Of a DNA stretch of 64,000 bases, positions 1 to 9,978 are shown piece by piece; the first letter of the stretch is position 1, and every line of letters begins with the position of its first letter. This DNA comes from Aurantimicrobium minutum (GTDB lineage Bacteria; Actinomycetota; Actinomycetes; Actinomycetales; Microbacteriaceae). The notes under the pieces were generated by a model, which saw only the letters and a list, made by a program, of their open reading frames with translations, was not told where the DNA came from and did not search any database. The stretch spans positions 620,001 to 684,000 of the forward strand of contig NZ_AP017457.1 of assembly GCF_002355535.1 (NCBI RefSeq). The letters are read 5' to 3'. The translations under genes and the position numbers were made by a program.

Positions 1-2968
1 CCAATTGGAGTTCTAGCCCTGCCAAAGGGTGATCAGATACGTAAAGACCCAACATTTCACGTTCAAAGGCGAGTTTGTCACGCTTTGTGAATTCGGGACG
101 ATCAGGAACTTGAGTGTGATCCTGCTCAAATTCAAACATGTCGCCGAAAAGGTCAACTTGCCCGTTTGCCTCGTTACGCTTCAGGCTGACTGCTGATTCG
201 ACCGCGTCTTCATGAATTTCGACCAGTGCTCTTCGGGTATTACCCATAGCGTCAAAAGCACCGGCTTTGATCAGTGATTCCAACGTCTTTTTATTTGCTA
301 CTGGAAGTGGAACTTTCTTCAAGAAGTCATGAAATGAATCGAATCTTCCTTTTTCCAAGCGTGCTGCTTTGATATGTTCAACGACTCCAAATCCCACGTT
401 ACGTATGGCACCCATGCCAAAACGGATATCTGTTCCAACTGCCGAAAAGACACCATCAGATTCGTTGACGTCGGGAGCGAGGACGTTCAGACCCATACGT
501 CGACATTCAGAGAGATACATACCAAGTTTGTCCTTGGAATCACCCACAGAAGTCAACAGTGCAGCCATGTACTCTGCTGGGAAATTTGCCTTGAGATACG
601 CGGTCCAATAACTCAAAACGCCATACCCTGCAGAATGAGCCTTGTTGAAGGCGTAGTCAGCGAATGGCATGAGGGTATCCCAGAGAATCTTGACGGCACT
701 GGGCGAATATCCGTTGGAAATCATTCCCGCTTCGAAATCGGCAAACTGCTTATCCAGTTCCGACTTCTTCTTCTTTCCCATGGCGCGACGCAAAACATCT
801 GCTTGCCCTAGTGTGAAGCCTGCGACTTTTTGCGCGACAGCCATCACTTGCTCTTGATAGACAATGAGGCCGTATGTTGTTCCCAGAATCTCAGAAAGTG
901 GTTCTTCAAGCTCAGGATGAATGGGCTCAATTTCTTGCAGACCATTTTTGCGAAGCGCATAGTTTGTATGCGAATTCATTCCCATTGGACCTGGTCGGTA
1001 AAGGGCAATAACCGCGGAAATATCTTCGAAGTTTGTTGGTTTCAATTGCCTCAATAGTGCACGCATGGGACCGCCATCGAGCTGGAAAACTCCAAGTGTG
1101 TCCCCTCGAGAGAGGAGTTCGTACGTTGCAGGGTCTGCATCTAGGTCAAGTGTTTCAGGTTCTACGGTAATTCCACGGTTGTTCTTGATATTGACCAAAG
1201 CATCCTGAATAACCGTGAGGTTACGAAGACCCAAGAAGTCCATTTTGAGTAGCCCCAAAGACTCACAAGGGGGCTGGTCAAACTGGGTGATGATTGCTCC
1301 ATCATCTTCGCGTTTCATGATGGGGATAACATCCATCAGCGGTTCAGCCGACATGATCACACCAGCAGCGTGAACACCCCATTGGCGTTTGAGATTTTCA
1401 ATTCCCTGAGCTGTGTTGAACACTGTTTGCGCATCAACATCAGATTCCAAGACTGAGCGGAAATCATTTGCTTCTTTATATCGCGCTGACTGGGGATCCA
1501 TGATCTCGGTAAGGGAGATATCTTTGCCCATAATCGAGGGCGGCATTGCCTTTGTCAGTTTTTCACCGACCGAATATGGCATACCAAGTACACGGGCAGA
1601 GTCTTTCAGTGCTTGTTTTGCCTTGATTGTGCCATAGGTCACGATTTGTGCAACACGATCATCACCATATTTTTCGGTGACGTATTTGATGACCTCACCG
1701 CGGCGACGATCATCAAAGTCAACGTCAACATCCGGCATAGAAACACGCTCAGGGTTGAGGAAACGCTCAAAAATAAGACCGTGATGCAGAGGGTCCAGTT
1801 CAGTAATTCCCATGGCATAAGAAGCGAGTGAACCTGCTGCCGAACCGCGGCCCGGTCCAACACGAATGCCTTGCTTTCGTGCCCATGCAATGAAATCCGC
1901 AACAACTAGGAAGTAGCCGGGGAAACCCATTTGAATAATGACATCAACTTCATACTTAGCTTGAGCTTGATGTGCTTCAGGAACGCCCTGAGGGAACCTT
2001 TTTTCCAACCCGGCAGCTACTTCTTTCGCAAACCAGCTGGCCTCAGTTTCTCCTTCAGGCACAGGAAAACGCGGCATGAGGTCACGCTTTTCGAAACTGG
2101 TTTCGCAACGTTCTGCGATGAGGAGAGTGTTGTCGCATGCCTCGGGGTAATCGGCAAAGAGTCGACGCATTTCTGCTGCAGATTTAAGATAGAACTCGTT
2201 AGATTCGAATTTAAATCTGTTTGGGTCATCAAGAGTAGAGCCCGACTGAACACATAACAATGCAGCATGCGCGTCTGCATCGTGTGCATGCGTGTAATGA
2301 AGATCATTCGTTGCTACAAGAGGCAATCCCAAGTCTTTGGAGAGCTTGATCAGATCAGTAACTACCCGTCGCTCAATATCTAACCCATGATCCATAATTT
2401 CAACAAAGAAATTCTCAGCTCCGAAAATGTCTCGGAACTCAGCTGCTGCTTCACGAGCTTCTGCGTATTGGCCTATACGCAAACGGGTTTGTATTTCACC
2501 ACCTGGGCATCCTGTTGTCGCAATCAATCCTTTGCCGTAGGTATTGAGTAGTTCTCTGTCCATGCGAGGCTTGAAGTAATAGCCCTCTAGCGACGCAAGA
2601 GACGACATCTTGAAGAGGTTATGCATACCCTCCGTCGATGCCGATAGGAGCGTCATGTGGGTATAAGCGCCACCACCGGAGACGTCATCATCTCCCCCGT
2701 TGTTCCAACGAACACGAGTTTTGTCTGTACGGTGCGTTCCCGGAGTGAGGTAAGCCTCTGTACCAATGATGGGCTTAATTCCGGCATCGGTCGCGGTGTT
2801 CCAGAAGTCGTAGGCCCCAAACATGTTTCCATGGTCGGTAATCGCAATTGCCGGCATACCAGCATCAACAGCTGCCTGGATAAGTGGTTTGACGCGAGCA
2901 GCGCCATCAAGCATGGAGTATTCAGAATGTACGTGGAGATGAACGAACGAGTCGTTGTTCTTCGCCAT
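1..2968 (-). CDS. dnaE: DNA polymerase III subunit alpha, partial (C-terminus lies left of the window)
   Basis: This is the catalytic subunit of the replicative polymerase. About 989 codons are present and the frame stays open to the left edge, where it reads [14 protein letters not shown], a conserved DnaE segment. The N-terminal PHP domain is clear ([13 protein letters not shown] at residues 10-22, then ITDHGNMFG). The polymerase active site PDVDVDF is at about residues 412-418 (near 1720-1735). The ATG start at 2966-2968 has a GGAG box 5 nt upstream. The gene lies 37 nt downstream of lnt on the same strand and may be co-transcribed with it. The family is usually about 1150 residues, so the missing part is the C-terminal sixth. 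Confidence 0.97.
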   Translation of the reverse strand, partial: MAKNNDSFVHLHVHSEYSMLDGAARVKPLIQAAVDAGMPAIAITDHGNMFGAYDFWNTATDAGIKPIIGTEAYLTPGTHRTDKTRVRWNNGGDDDVSGGGAYTHMTLLSASTEGMHNLFKMSSLASLEGYYFKPRMDRELLNTYGKGLIATTGCPGGEIQTRLRIGQYAEAREAAAEFRDIFGAENFFVEIMDHGLDIERRVVTDLIKLSKDLGLPLVATNDLHYTHAHDADAHAALLCVQSGSTLDDPNRFKFESNEFYLKSAAEMRRLFADYPEACDNTLLIAERCETSFEKRDLMPRFPVPEGETEASWFAKEVAAGLEKRFPQGVPEAHQAQAKYEVDVIIQMGFPGYFLVVADFIAWARKQGIRVGPGRGSAAGSLASYAMGITELDPLHHGLIFERFLNPERVSMPDVDVDFDDRRRGEVIKYVTEKYGDDRVAQIVTYGTIKAKQALKDSARVLGMPYSVGEKLTKAMPPSIMGKDISLTEIMDPQSARYKEANDFRSVLESDVDAQTVFNTAQGIENLKRQWGVHAAGVIMSAEPLMDVIPIMKREDDGAIITQFDQPPCESLGLLKMDFLGLRNLTVIQDALVNIKNNRGITVEPETLDLDADPATYELLSRGDTLGVFQLDGGPMRALLRQLKPTNFEDISAVIALYRPGPMGMNSHTNYALRKNGLQEIEPIHPELEEPLSEILGTTYGLIVYQEQVMAVAQKVAGFTLGQADVLRRAMGKKKKSELDKQFADFEAGMISNGYSPSAVKILWDTLMPFADYAFNKAHSAGYGVLSYWTAYLKANFPAEYMAALLTSVGDSKDKLGMYLSECRRMGLNVLAPDVNESDGVFSAVGTDIRFGMGAIRNVGFGVVEHIKAARLEKGRFDSFHDFLKKVPLPVANKKTLESLIKAGAFDAMGNTRRALVEIHEDAVESAVSLKRNEANGQVDLFGDMFEFEQDHTQVPDRPEFTKRDKLAFEREMLGLYVSDHPLAGLELQL

Positions 2969-3005
2969 CTTCACTCCAGTTAGTAACAGTCTCAGCTAGC
3001 CCATT

Positions 3006-4490
3006 CTATGGCTTACGTCGAATGAGAATGAGGAGCACGCCGGCTATGGCGACTGCTCCAATAGACCATTCAATAACACGGCCAAATGACATCGCAGGAG
3101 TGATAGTGGTACTCAAGGGAACAGTAGTCAACATCTCAGCAGGCTGGTAAGCAGGAATGCTATCTAAGGTTGAACCATCTGGACTGATAACAGCTGAAGT
3201 ACCCACGGTTGAAATGTTCACAACAGATCGAGCTGTTTCAATAGCCCTAAGCCGAGCAATAGAAAGCTGTTGTAGATTCTCTGATGTTTTACCGAAATCA
3301 GCATTATTTGTCTGGGCAAGGATAATTTCTGCGCCATCACCAATCATCAAATAGGCCTGGTTATCATCTGTGATGTCGAAGCAGATAGATATGCCTGCAA
3401 GAACACCATTGATGTCGACAACATTTGGTCGTGTTCCAAAACTGTAATCTCGGGTGACGAGATCAACCAGATCAGGTTGAAATAGCCGCCAAAACTCTCG
3501 GTTTGGCATGTATTCGGCAAAAGGTACTGGGTGGATTTTGTCGTATTGCGCAAGGGCTTTATCGGTCCATACCAAGGAAGAGTTGAAGACTCTGTCCTGT
3601 TCATCAACAGTAATAGTGCCGGTAACAATGGGGGCATCTAACTTTGCAGACACCGCAGTAAGAACTTGTGCCGCCAAAACAGATTGCAGCGGGTTGAGAT
3701 CACTTGCGTTCTCAGGCCACACAATCATGTCAATGTCTTGGCCCTGATAGGGCAAAGTACCGGAAACATGATCTTGCAGTATTGATCCGGGGGCGCCTCT
3801 ATCGAATAATCCAGCGCGTGAATTGCCTTGAACAGAAAGGACGTTGGTGTATCCAGTAATTTCATGTGGAAATGCGGGTACAGCGAGTATTGACACAAAA
3901 AACAAAACTGGGAATGCCAAAAATTTCGTTTGTCGTTCACGAAGAGTTTGGAAAAGTAATGCAGAGCTGACTACAACGAGGAAAGTCAGCCCAGCAGTGC
4001 CAACCCACGCGACATTTTGAGCCAAAGGGCCCTCAGCTTGCGATTGAGCCATCCGGCCCCAAGAAAACCCCCCGTACGGCCAAACACTCGTGATTGACTC
4101 GCGAAGAGTCCACACTGAAGCCAGAACAATACTGACAACCCCAATTCGACCCCAACGTGATGGCCATCGTTGTGGGCCGCGGTTAATGACAATTCCTGAG
4201 ACAGCAGCTCCGACACCAAAGAAGAGTGCCTGAAGTATTCCCAATGCAAGCCAGGGAACTGGGCCTAGATAGAGGGTGAGCCAATTAATGAGAGAAAGCC
4301 AGAATGTAGCTCCCGTGATTGTTCCGACAAGAAACCCAGTCCAGAAACTGCGACCAATGAGACTCAAATACAAAATGAAAACACCGACGAAAGCCAACGG
4401 CCAAAAGGCAGTTGCCGGGAAGGCAGCAGAAAGTGTAAAACCTGCTACGACAGCAAGTATTAGAGATATCCCAAAACTCATTCTCTTCAT
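3006..4490 (-). CDS. lnt: Apolipoprotein N-acyltransferase
   Basis: This integral membrane enzyme N-acylates the lipidated cysteine of lipoproteins. The 494-residue protein has several N-terminal membrane segments (residues about 5-205), then a periplasmic-type nitrilase (CN hydrolase) domain, then a final membrane helix at the C-terminus. The expected catalytic triad is visible as E260 (in VWPENAS), K318 (in YDKIHPVPF) and C370 (in ISICFDI). The ATG start follows the helicase stop with no gap (TGA then ATG), so the two are translationally linked. A likely substrate class, an FKBP lipoprotein, is encoded a few genes upstream. Many actinobacteria fuse or pair lnt with a polyprenol-phosphate mannosyltransferase; none is seen here. 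Confidence 0.95.
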   Translation of the reverse strand: MKRMSFGISLILAVVAGFTLSAAFPATAFWPLAFVGVFILYLSLIGRSFWTGFLVGTITGATFWLSLINWLTLYLGPVPWLALGILQALFFGVGAAVSGIVINRGPQRWPSRWGRIGVVSIVLASVWTLRESITSVWPYGGFSWGRMAQSQAEGPLAQNVAWVGTAGLTFLVVVSSALLFQTLRERQTKFLAFPVLFFVSILAVPAFPHEITGYTNVLSVQGNSRAGLFDRGAPGSILQDHVSGTLPYQGQDIDMIVWPENASDLNPLQSVLAAQVLTAVSAKLDAPIVTGTITVDEQDRVFNSSLVWTDKALAQYDKIHPVPFAEYMPNREFWRLFQPDLVDLVTRDYSFGTRPNVVDINGVLAGISICFDITDDNQAYLMIGDGAEIILAQTNNADFGKTSENLQQLSIARLRAIETARSVVNISTVGTSAVISPDGSTLDSIPAYQPAEMLTTVPLSTTITPAMSFGRVIEWSIGAVAIAGVLLILIRRKP

Positions 4491-6932
4491 TCACACCACC
4501 GCAGAATAGGCAACGATGCCACGACGGACCTGGTCCAGTGAATCGCGAGCAGTTTTCTGAAGTTCACCGTCAGTAACCTGTGCAAGTTGATCTAGTAGAT
4601 CGATGGTTTGTTTAGCCCAGCGAACAAAGTCACCGGCTGGCATATCAGCATCGAAGAGGACATTATCTAATCGGTCACCTTTGGCCCATTTATACATTGC
4701 TAAACACAGCCCTGTAGCTAGCGGAGATGTTCCAGGAAGCTTGTGATAGTTCTCTAACTCATCCAGGTCCGCCCAGAGACTTTGGGTTTCATGAAGTGCA
4801 TCGAGAAATTTACCTCGAGGGAGATATCTTTCGTTGATCAGCCCCTCTTCACGACGTGGTTCAAAGACAATTGCACAAGCCATCGCAGCCAATGAGGGCA
4901 CATCAAGTTCATTCCACAGCTGTAAACGAATGCTCTCGGCAATCAGAAGATCACGCTCTCCGTAGATCTTTCCGAGATACTCACCCTTAGGCGTGAGTGA
5001 GAACTCTGTACCCAGAGGATCTTTCATCAAATAGTCAATATCCACCAGAACATCGCAAACACGATCAAAAATTCGAGCAACAGCACCGGTGCGCGTATTG
5101 ATTTGTTGGACAATTTTGTCGGTGTCGCGTTTGAGTCTCCACCATCGCTCTGCCCAGCGGGCATGCTGTTCGCGATCAGGGCAATGATGACATGCATGAG
5201 ACTTCAATTGCTTTCGAAGGGAATTGAGTTCCGCACTCCGTTTTTCCTTAGCTGCTCGAGAACCTGACTCAGATTGCCTTTCGATGTCTGTCAGTTTGCG
5301 ACGAAGCGCTGCATATTCAACAAAATCACCCAAATGGCAGGTCATTGGTTCTGCGTAACCAGCTAACGTTTCTTCTTGTTGCTTTACTTTTCTTGCTAAA
5401 TCAACAACGGCACGGTCCGCCTGAAACTGGGCAAAACTACTTTCAAGAATGTCCCTAGTTCGTGCACGACCAAATTGTTCGATCAGGTTAATGGCCATGT
5501 TGTAGGTTGGGCGAAAGCTTGAGTTCAGCGGATACGTTCTCCTACTGGCCAAACTTGCGACTGTTTGTGGGTCCAAATTATTGGACCACTGAATCAGTGA
5601 GTGACCTTCGACATCAATACCGCGACGGCCTGCACGACCAGTGAGTTGAGTGTATTCGCCTGGAGTCAGAGGGAGACGAGCTTCACCGTTGAATTTCTCA
5701 AGTTTTTCCAGAACAACAGTCCTTGCCGGCATATTGATACCTAATGCAAGAGTTTCAGTGGCAAAAACCACTTTGACTAATTTCTTTTGAAATAACTCTT
5801 CAACTACTTCCTTGAATGCAGGCAAAAGTCCAGCATGGTGAGCTGCAACTCCGCGTTCCAAACCGTCAATCCAGTCCCAATACCCCAAGACACCCAAGTC
5901 TTCATCGGGAATAGGCGAACATCGTTGTTCAACTATTTCGCGAATTTCTTCTCTTTCTTCTGCTGTCGTCAGACGAATACCCGACCGCAAAACCTGTGAG
6001 ACTGCTTGATCACAACCGGCTCGGCTGAAAATAAACGAAATCGCGGGAAGGAGATTCTTCTCTGCAAGTAGTTCAATAATTTGTGCACGGTCCATGCGAC
6101 CTTGTAGAGGTGCATTCATCGCATAATTGGGTTTATTTCTTCCGCCGCGATGTGAATTGCGCCCTGCTGAGCGAATATGAGGAGCTCGTTGATGGGAATG
6201 TGCCAACCTCAGAAGTTCCGGGTTAACACGAATGGTTGCGCCTGACCCAGCTGAGTCAAAGAGGTCAATAAATTTGTTACCTACCAACACATGTTGATCT
6301 AACGGCACGGGACGATCTTCAGAAACAATGATTTCAGTGTTTCCGCGGACAGCTTGGAGCCAATCTCCGAACTCCTCTGCGTTTGACACGGTTGCACTCA
6401 AACCAACAAGACGAACATGTTGAGGTAAATGGATAATGACTTCTTCCCACACAGCACCACGGAATCTGTCCGCAAGGTAGTGAATTTCATCCATCACTAC
6501 GAATTTGAGGTTTCTCAGTAAGTCACTGTCTGCATAGAGCATGTTTCTCAACACCTCTGTGGTCATCACCATGATGCGTGCAGTGGGATTGATGTTGGTG
6601 TCACCAGTGAGCAAACCAACGTTACTTGCGCCCCACTCGTCAACGAACTCGTTATATTTCTGGTTCGACAACGCTTTCATAGGCGTCGTGTAAAACAATT
6701 TGTCTGTCTCAGTAGACATCGCAAGAAAGACAGCAAATTCTGCAACAACTGTTTTGCCCGCACCAGTCGGTGCAGCAACTAGTACGGAGCTACCAGCTTC
6801 AAGAACGTTTGCCGCAGCGATTTGGAATGGATCAAGGTCAAAAGTTCTGCGTTCCCGGAATTCATTAACTAGAGGGGTCTTTTTGCGCGCCTGTGCAAGT
6901 GCGTAACGTTCAGCAGCTGTGAGCTCAACCAT
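4491..6932 (-). CDS. helY: DEAD/DEAH-box RNA helicase of the Ski2/Mtr4 type (HelY-like)
   Basis: This is a superfamily 2 ATP-dependent helicase, probably acting on RNA. Visible motifs are Walker A APTGAGKT (residues 54-61), the DEIH box (148-151), SAT (179-181) and QLTGRAGRRG in the second RecA domain. A C-terminal region follows with a small Cys/His cluster (CHHCPDREQH) typical of actinobacterial HelY. Length 813 is somewhat short for the family (about 900). The gene begins 2 nt after the tatC stop and ends against the lnt start, so it belongs to the pafBC-tat-helY-lnt run. Its exact RNA substrate is not known from the sequence. The symbol follows the mycobacterial homologue. Confidence 0.9.
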   Translation of the reverse strand: MVELTAAERYALAQARKKTPLVNEFRERRTFDLDPFQIAAANVLEAGSSVLVAAPTGAGKTVVAEFAVFLAMSTETDKLFYTTPMKALSNQKYNEFVDEWGASNVGLLTGDTNINPTARIMVMTTEVLRNMLYADSDLLRNLKFVVMDEIHYLADRFRGAVWEEVIIHLPQHVRLVGLSATVSNAEEFGDWLQAVRGNTEIIVSEDRPVPLDQHVLVGNKFIDLFDSAGSGATIRVNPELLRLAHSHQRAPHIRSAGRNSHRGGRNKPNYAMNAPLQGRMDRAQIIELLAEKNLLPAISFIFSRAGCDQAVSQVLRSGIRLTTAEEREEIREIVEQRCSPIPDEDLGVLGYWDWIDGLERGVAAHHAGLLPAFKEVVEELFQKKLVKVVFATETLALGINMPARTVVLEKLEKFNGEARLPLTPGEYTQLTGRAGRRGIDVEGHSLIQWSNNLDPQTVASLASRRTYPLNSSFRPTYNMAINLIEQFGRARTRDILESSFAQFQADRAVVDLARKVKQQEETLAGYAEPMTCHLGDFVEYAALRRKLTDIERQSESGSRAAKEKRSAELNSLRKQLKSHACHHCPDREQHARWAERWWRLKRDTDKIVQQINTRTGAVARIFDRVCDVLVDIDYLMKDPLGTEFSLTPKGEYLGKIYGERDLLIAESIRLQLWNELDVPSLAAMACAIVFEPRREEGLINERYLPRGKFLDALHETQSLWADLDELENYHKLPGTSPLATGLCLAMYKWAKGDRLDNVLFDADMPAGDFVRWAKQTIDLLDQLAQVTDGELQKTARDSLDQVRRGIVAYSAVV

Positions 6933-6934
6933 TG

Positions 6935-7759
6935 TTATGCAGACAATGGTTCTGTGGGCGGTAAGGCACTTGCTTCATCTGGATTCACGGAATCAGTTTT
7001 TTTTGCAACTCTTTTATCGTGTAGCCACGCGATGCCGGCGGCTAGGAAGAAAAGCATAATCATCGGAATTGCAAGCAAGAACATTGAGAGAACATCTGCT
7101 GCAGGTGTTGCAATTGCGGTGAACAACGTAATCATCAAAATAGCAATCCGCCACGACTTGAGGATGCTCTGAGCAGAGATGAGACCGGCGAAGTTAAACA
7201 ACACGAGGAAGACCGGCAGCACGAAAGCCACGCCGACCACGATCACTAGTTTGAGCACAAAATCAAAATATGTCTTTGCTTCAATAATTGACGTATCTTC
7301 GCTTGGGGCAAAGCTTGTCATGAGGGCAACAATATGCGGATAGACATACCAACCTGCTGCGCTGCCCAAAAAGAACAGAGGAATCGCACTGAACATAAAG
7401 CCCAAGGTGTATTTCTTTTCTTTTTTTGTCAGTCCTGGAACAAAAAAAGCCCAAATTTGATATAGCCAAAACGGGCTAGAAATGACAATGCCGACTGTGA
7501 AAGCAATTTGTAGCTTGAGGTCGAAGGCGCTCGTAATTGAGTTGTAGTTGATAGTGGCGACTCGATCTTGTGTTTCTGCTACTGCGTAAATCGGATCACG
7601 CAACAGAGCTAGCAAGTAATCAGAGGCAAACCACCCCACTACTGCGCCCAGAACAATAAATAGTGCAGCTAAATAGAGTCGTTTACGCAACTCAACAAGA
7701 TGCCCGCTTAAGGGCATTCTTGCTTCGCGTGCCGAGCTTCGGCGAGGACGTGTCGCCAT
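6935..7759 (-). CDS. tatC: Twin-arginine translocase subunit TatC
   Basis: TatC is the multi-span membrane receptor that binds twin-arginine signal peptides for export of folded proteins. The protein is about 274 residues with six hydrophobic segments, and the N-terminal cytoplasmic signature HLVELRKRL is at residues 20-28. A longer reading frame extends upstream into tatA, but the ATG at 7757-7759 lies just after the tatA stop and gives the usual family N-terminus, so it is preferred. The C-terminal tail is short and charged. tatA lies directly upstream. No TatB-like gene is adjacent; in actinobacteria it is usually elsewhere. Confidence 0.95.
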   Translation of the reverse strand: MATRPRRSSAREARMPLSGHLVELRKRLYLAALFIVLGAVVGWFASDYLLALLRDPIYAVAETQDRVATINYNSITSAFDLKLQIAFTVGIVISSPFWLYQIWAFFVPGLTKKEKKYTLGFMFSAIPLFFLGSAAGWYVYPHIVALMTSFAPSEDTSIIEAKTYFDFVLKLVIVVGVAFVLPVFLVLFNFAGLISAQSILKSWRIAILMITLFTAIATPAADVLSMFLLAIPMIMLFFLAAGIAWLHDKRVAKKTDSVNPDEASALPPTEPLSA

Positions 7760-7766
7760 GACCAAT

Positions 7767-7973
7767 TTAGGAAGACTTGGAAGAGTCGTTATTTTCGTTA
7801 CTGGGCTGGTCAGCAGGCTTGTCATCGTCCTTCATCTGCTTGACTTCACTCTTGAAGATACGCATTGACTGACCAAGAGAGCGTGCGAGACCAGGAAGTT
7901 TCGGTGCCCCAAACAACAGCAGGACAACAGCAATGATGATAAGCAGGTGCCAACCAGAGAGATTTCCAAGCAT
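7767..7973 (-). CDS. tatA: Sec-independent translocase protein TatA
   Basis: This small pore-forming Tat subunit has 68 residues: one N-terminal membrane helix (residues about 7-21), the FG hinge at 21-22 (LLFGAPKLP), an amphipathic helix and an acidic, serine-rich tail. The start is set by AAGGA placed 7 nt before the ATG at 7973; a TTG one codon earlier is possible but worse placed. tatA sits between pafC and tatC, a conserved actinobacterial arrangement. The weakly hydrophilic tail and the pairing with tatC support TatA over TatB. Confidence 0.95.
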   Translation of the reverse strand: MLGNLSGWHLLIIIAVVLLLFGAPKLPGLARSLGQSMRIFKSEVKQMKDDDKPADQPSNENNDSSKSS

Positions 7974-8008
7974 CAATTTGTCCTTAGTACACGAGGGATA
8001 GTTCTAGT

Positions 8009-8980
8009 TTAGGCGGTATATCTGGCAAGTGCCTGATTGGCCCAATCTTGAACGGCCGTTACAGCTTCTGACGGTGAAATCACACGAATGAGTCCGGGCA
8101 CTTGAGCGACAAATATGGGGACAGATTCTAAGTTCGCGAAGGACACCTCTACGGCGACCGATTCTTCGTCTAATTGAGAAACAATCTGCGGGTTATACGC
8201 AGAGATGAGGGGCAAAGCCGCAGTGTCCACGTGGAATTGCACACGGAGATCTGTTTCAGAAACATCGAAAAGTTGATCTGTTAGCTCGTTTGTCGATACC
8301 GGCGAAGAAAACTTTTGCTCTGAAAGTTCGAGTTCAGAAATTCGGTCTAAACGAAAAGTTCGAAGTGCCTGCCGGTCATGACACCATGACCTTAAGTACC
8401 AGGTTGGCCCAACAAGATCTAGTCTCAATGGATCAACTGTGCGAACCTGTTCAATCCCTTGACCGTTCCTGTAACGAAAACGTATGGACTTCTCTGAAGC
8501 AACTGCAGTTGTGATGACATCAACATCAACAGGCATCTCTGCTGCACTGATTAGGAGATTCTCTGGTGCAGCTGAAGCTCCAGCGGATATTTTCTTCAGT
8601 AACGTCGAAATAATCTCTTTGTCAGAATCTGGAACAATCCCGGAAATGTACTGAAGTCCCGCAACGAGTGCCGCTGCTTCTCTCGCGGAGAACCTAGGGG
8701 TAGCTTCGACACCAACATGAGACCACAGCTCTACCTGTGCTTCATTTTCAAATAAATCCCAATTGATATCAAACAAGTCAGAATGCTGATAAAAACCGTT
8801 GTCTCCAGGAATTCCTGACATTGCCAAGAGTTGGACTATTTCCTCAACCTGAGTAGTCGTGATGTCAAAATGTTGCGCTAGTTCATCAATCGAAACAGGT
8901 CCATGTTCTAGAAGGTAAGGAACAAAAGACATTAATAATGTCACTCGGTCAGAGGCTTCGAGGCGGGATGAATTGACCAT
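8009..8980 (-). CDS. pafC: WYL-domain transcriptional regulator PafC
   Basis: The protein has an N-terminal helix-turn-helix region (about residues 15-60) and a WYL domain with the WYL motif at 194-196, followed by a C-terminal extension. In actinobacteria PafB and PafC act together as the activator of the LexA-independent DNA damage response, with the WYL domain sensing a nucleic-acid signal. The ATG overlaps the pafB stop (TAATG), which supports paired translation. Identification as PafC rests on position (second of the pair, followed by tatA-tatC) and the WYL fold. The Pup ligase gene pafA, often upstream, is not in the window. Confidence 0.9.
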   Translation of the reverse strand: MVNSSRLEASDRVTLLMSFVPYLLEHGPVSIDELAQHFDITTTQVEEIVQLLAMSGIPGDNGFYQHSDLFDINWDLFENEAQVELWSHVGVEATPRFSAREAAALVAGLQYISGIVPDSDKEIISTLLKKISAGASAAPENLLISAAEMPVDVDVITTAVASEKSIRFRYRNGQGIEQVRTVDPLRLDLVGPTWYLRSWCHDRQALRTFRLDRISELELSEQKFSSPVSTNELTDQLFDVSETDLRVQFHVDTAALPLISAYNPQIVSQLDEESVAVEVSFANLESVPIFVAQVPGLIRVISPSEAVTAVQDWANQALARYTA

Positions 8981-9972
8981 TATTTTCCCCCCTTATTGGA
9001 TATTGACTCAAAACGGGAAATGACTGCGGAGATCAGTTCAGGAGGAGAAACAACTCTGAGTTGATGTCCAAATTTCACAAGATCATCAGCAAGAATCTCA
9101 AGATCTGAGAAACCAAAAGTCAGCGTTGTGAGTTCGGGACTTATCCCCTGCTCTGACGCGATACGAAGTTGCGCATCTGAACCAGGTTCAACCTCAATGA
9201 CAGCTGTGTGCATTTTTGTGAGTTCTAAGAGTTCTAACTCGAGTTGTTTCGCATAGGAAGCTTCAACTCGTGGGAATGTTTTTTGTGGAACCCGAACGGG
9301 ATTAGAGACAATTCGCTTGAGCAGAAAGGTACGTTGAGCATCAACCTCTAAGTCGTGAGCAAGTACATACCATAGCCCTCTCCACTGAAGCATTGCCAAA
9401 GGTGCAACAGTTCTTAGCTGCGGTTTGGCTATACCCGGTTTGAGGTAGTTGAAAGTCACTATGAGTTCTGCATCTAGTGCTTCCTCAATCGCTGTAAATG
9501 CCTTGTCATTTGTTCGAATGTGAGGGGCAACACCAATGAGTGGATCATTGGCAGAAATGCCCAAAGATTTGATTTTTGTCAGTGCATGGCGTGACTCATT
9601 CGAGAGAGAAGCTTCTCGCCAGGCTGTAGCAGCAAGGTTGATGAGAGTCATTTCATCTGAAGTGAAAGTCACATCGTCGGGGAAGTCATAATTCTTCCGA
9701 GAAATCGAGTATCTGATGTTGTGCGTTTGACCTTCCTCTTCTGGAAGCTCAAGGGTGTCAATAACAACACCCATCGCGCGAATTTCTTCTTTGTCTCGTT
9801 CGAACATTTTGTCGAGAGCTGTGTTTGCTTTGAAATCGTATATCTCTGCATAGCCTCGAACCGAGCGGAGAATCTCCGTCTTTGTCAGACCTTCTCGCGA
9901 AGAAACAAGGGCAAGAATCAGACTAAAAAGACGGTCTTCTTTCTTGACGCGAGTCCCAGCTTTTCCTGCCAT
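8980..9972 (-). CDS. pafB: WYL-domain transcriptional regulator PafB
   Basis: This is the first partner of the PafBC pair. The 330-residue protein starts with a basic helix-turn-helix segment (residues about 12-60) and carries a WYL-type domain in which the signature reads WYV at 201-203. The flanking strand pattern (QLRTVAPLAML before, TFLLKRI after) is typical. PafBC activates DNA-repair genes after damage in mycobacteria; the same role here is inferred from family and gene order. It starts 6 nt after the FKBP lipoprotein stop, so the upstream promoter may be that of the FKBP gene. Neither pafA nor proteasome genes adjoin it. Confidence 0.9.
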   Translation of the reverse strand: MAGKAGTRVKKEDRLFSLILALVSSREGLTKTEILRSVRGYAEIYDFKANTALDKMFERDKEEIRAMGVVIDTLELPEEEGQTHNIRYSISRKNYDFPDDVTFTSDEMTLINLAATAWREASLSNESRHALTKIKSLGISANDPLIGVAPHIRTNDKAFTAIEEALDAELIVTFNYLKPGIAKPQLRTVAPLAMLQWRGLWYVLAHDLEVDAQRTFLLKRIVSNPVRVPQKTFPRVEASYAKQLELELLELTKMHTAVIEVEPGSDAQLRIASEQGISPELTTLTFGFSDLEILADDLVKFGHQLRVVSPPELISAVISRFESISNKGGK

Positions 9973-9978
9973 ACCTGA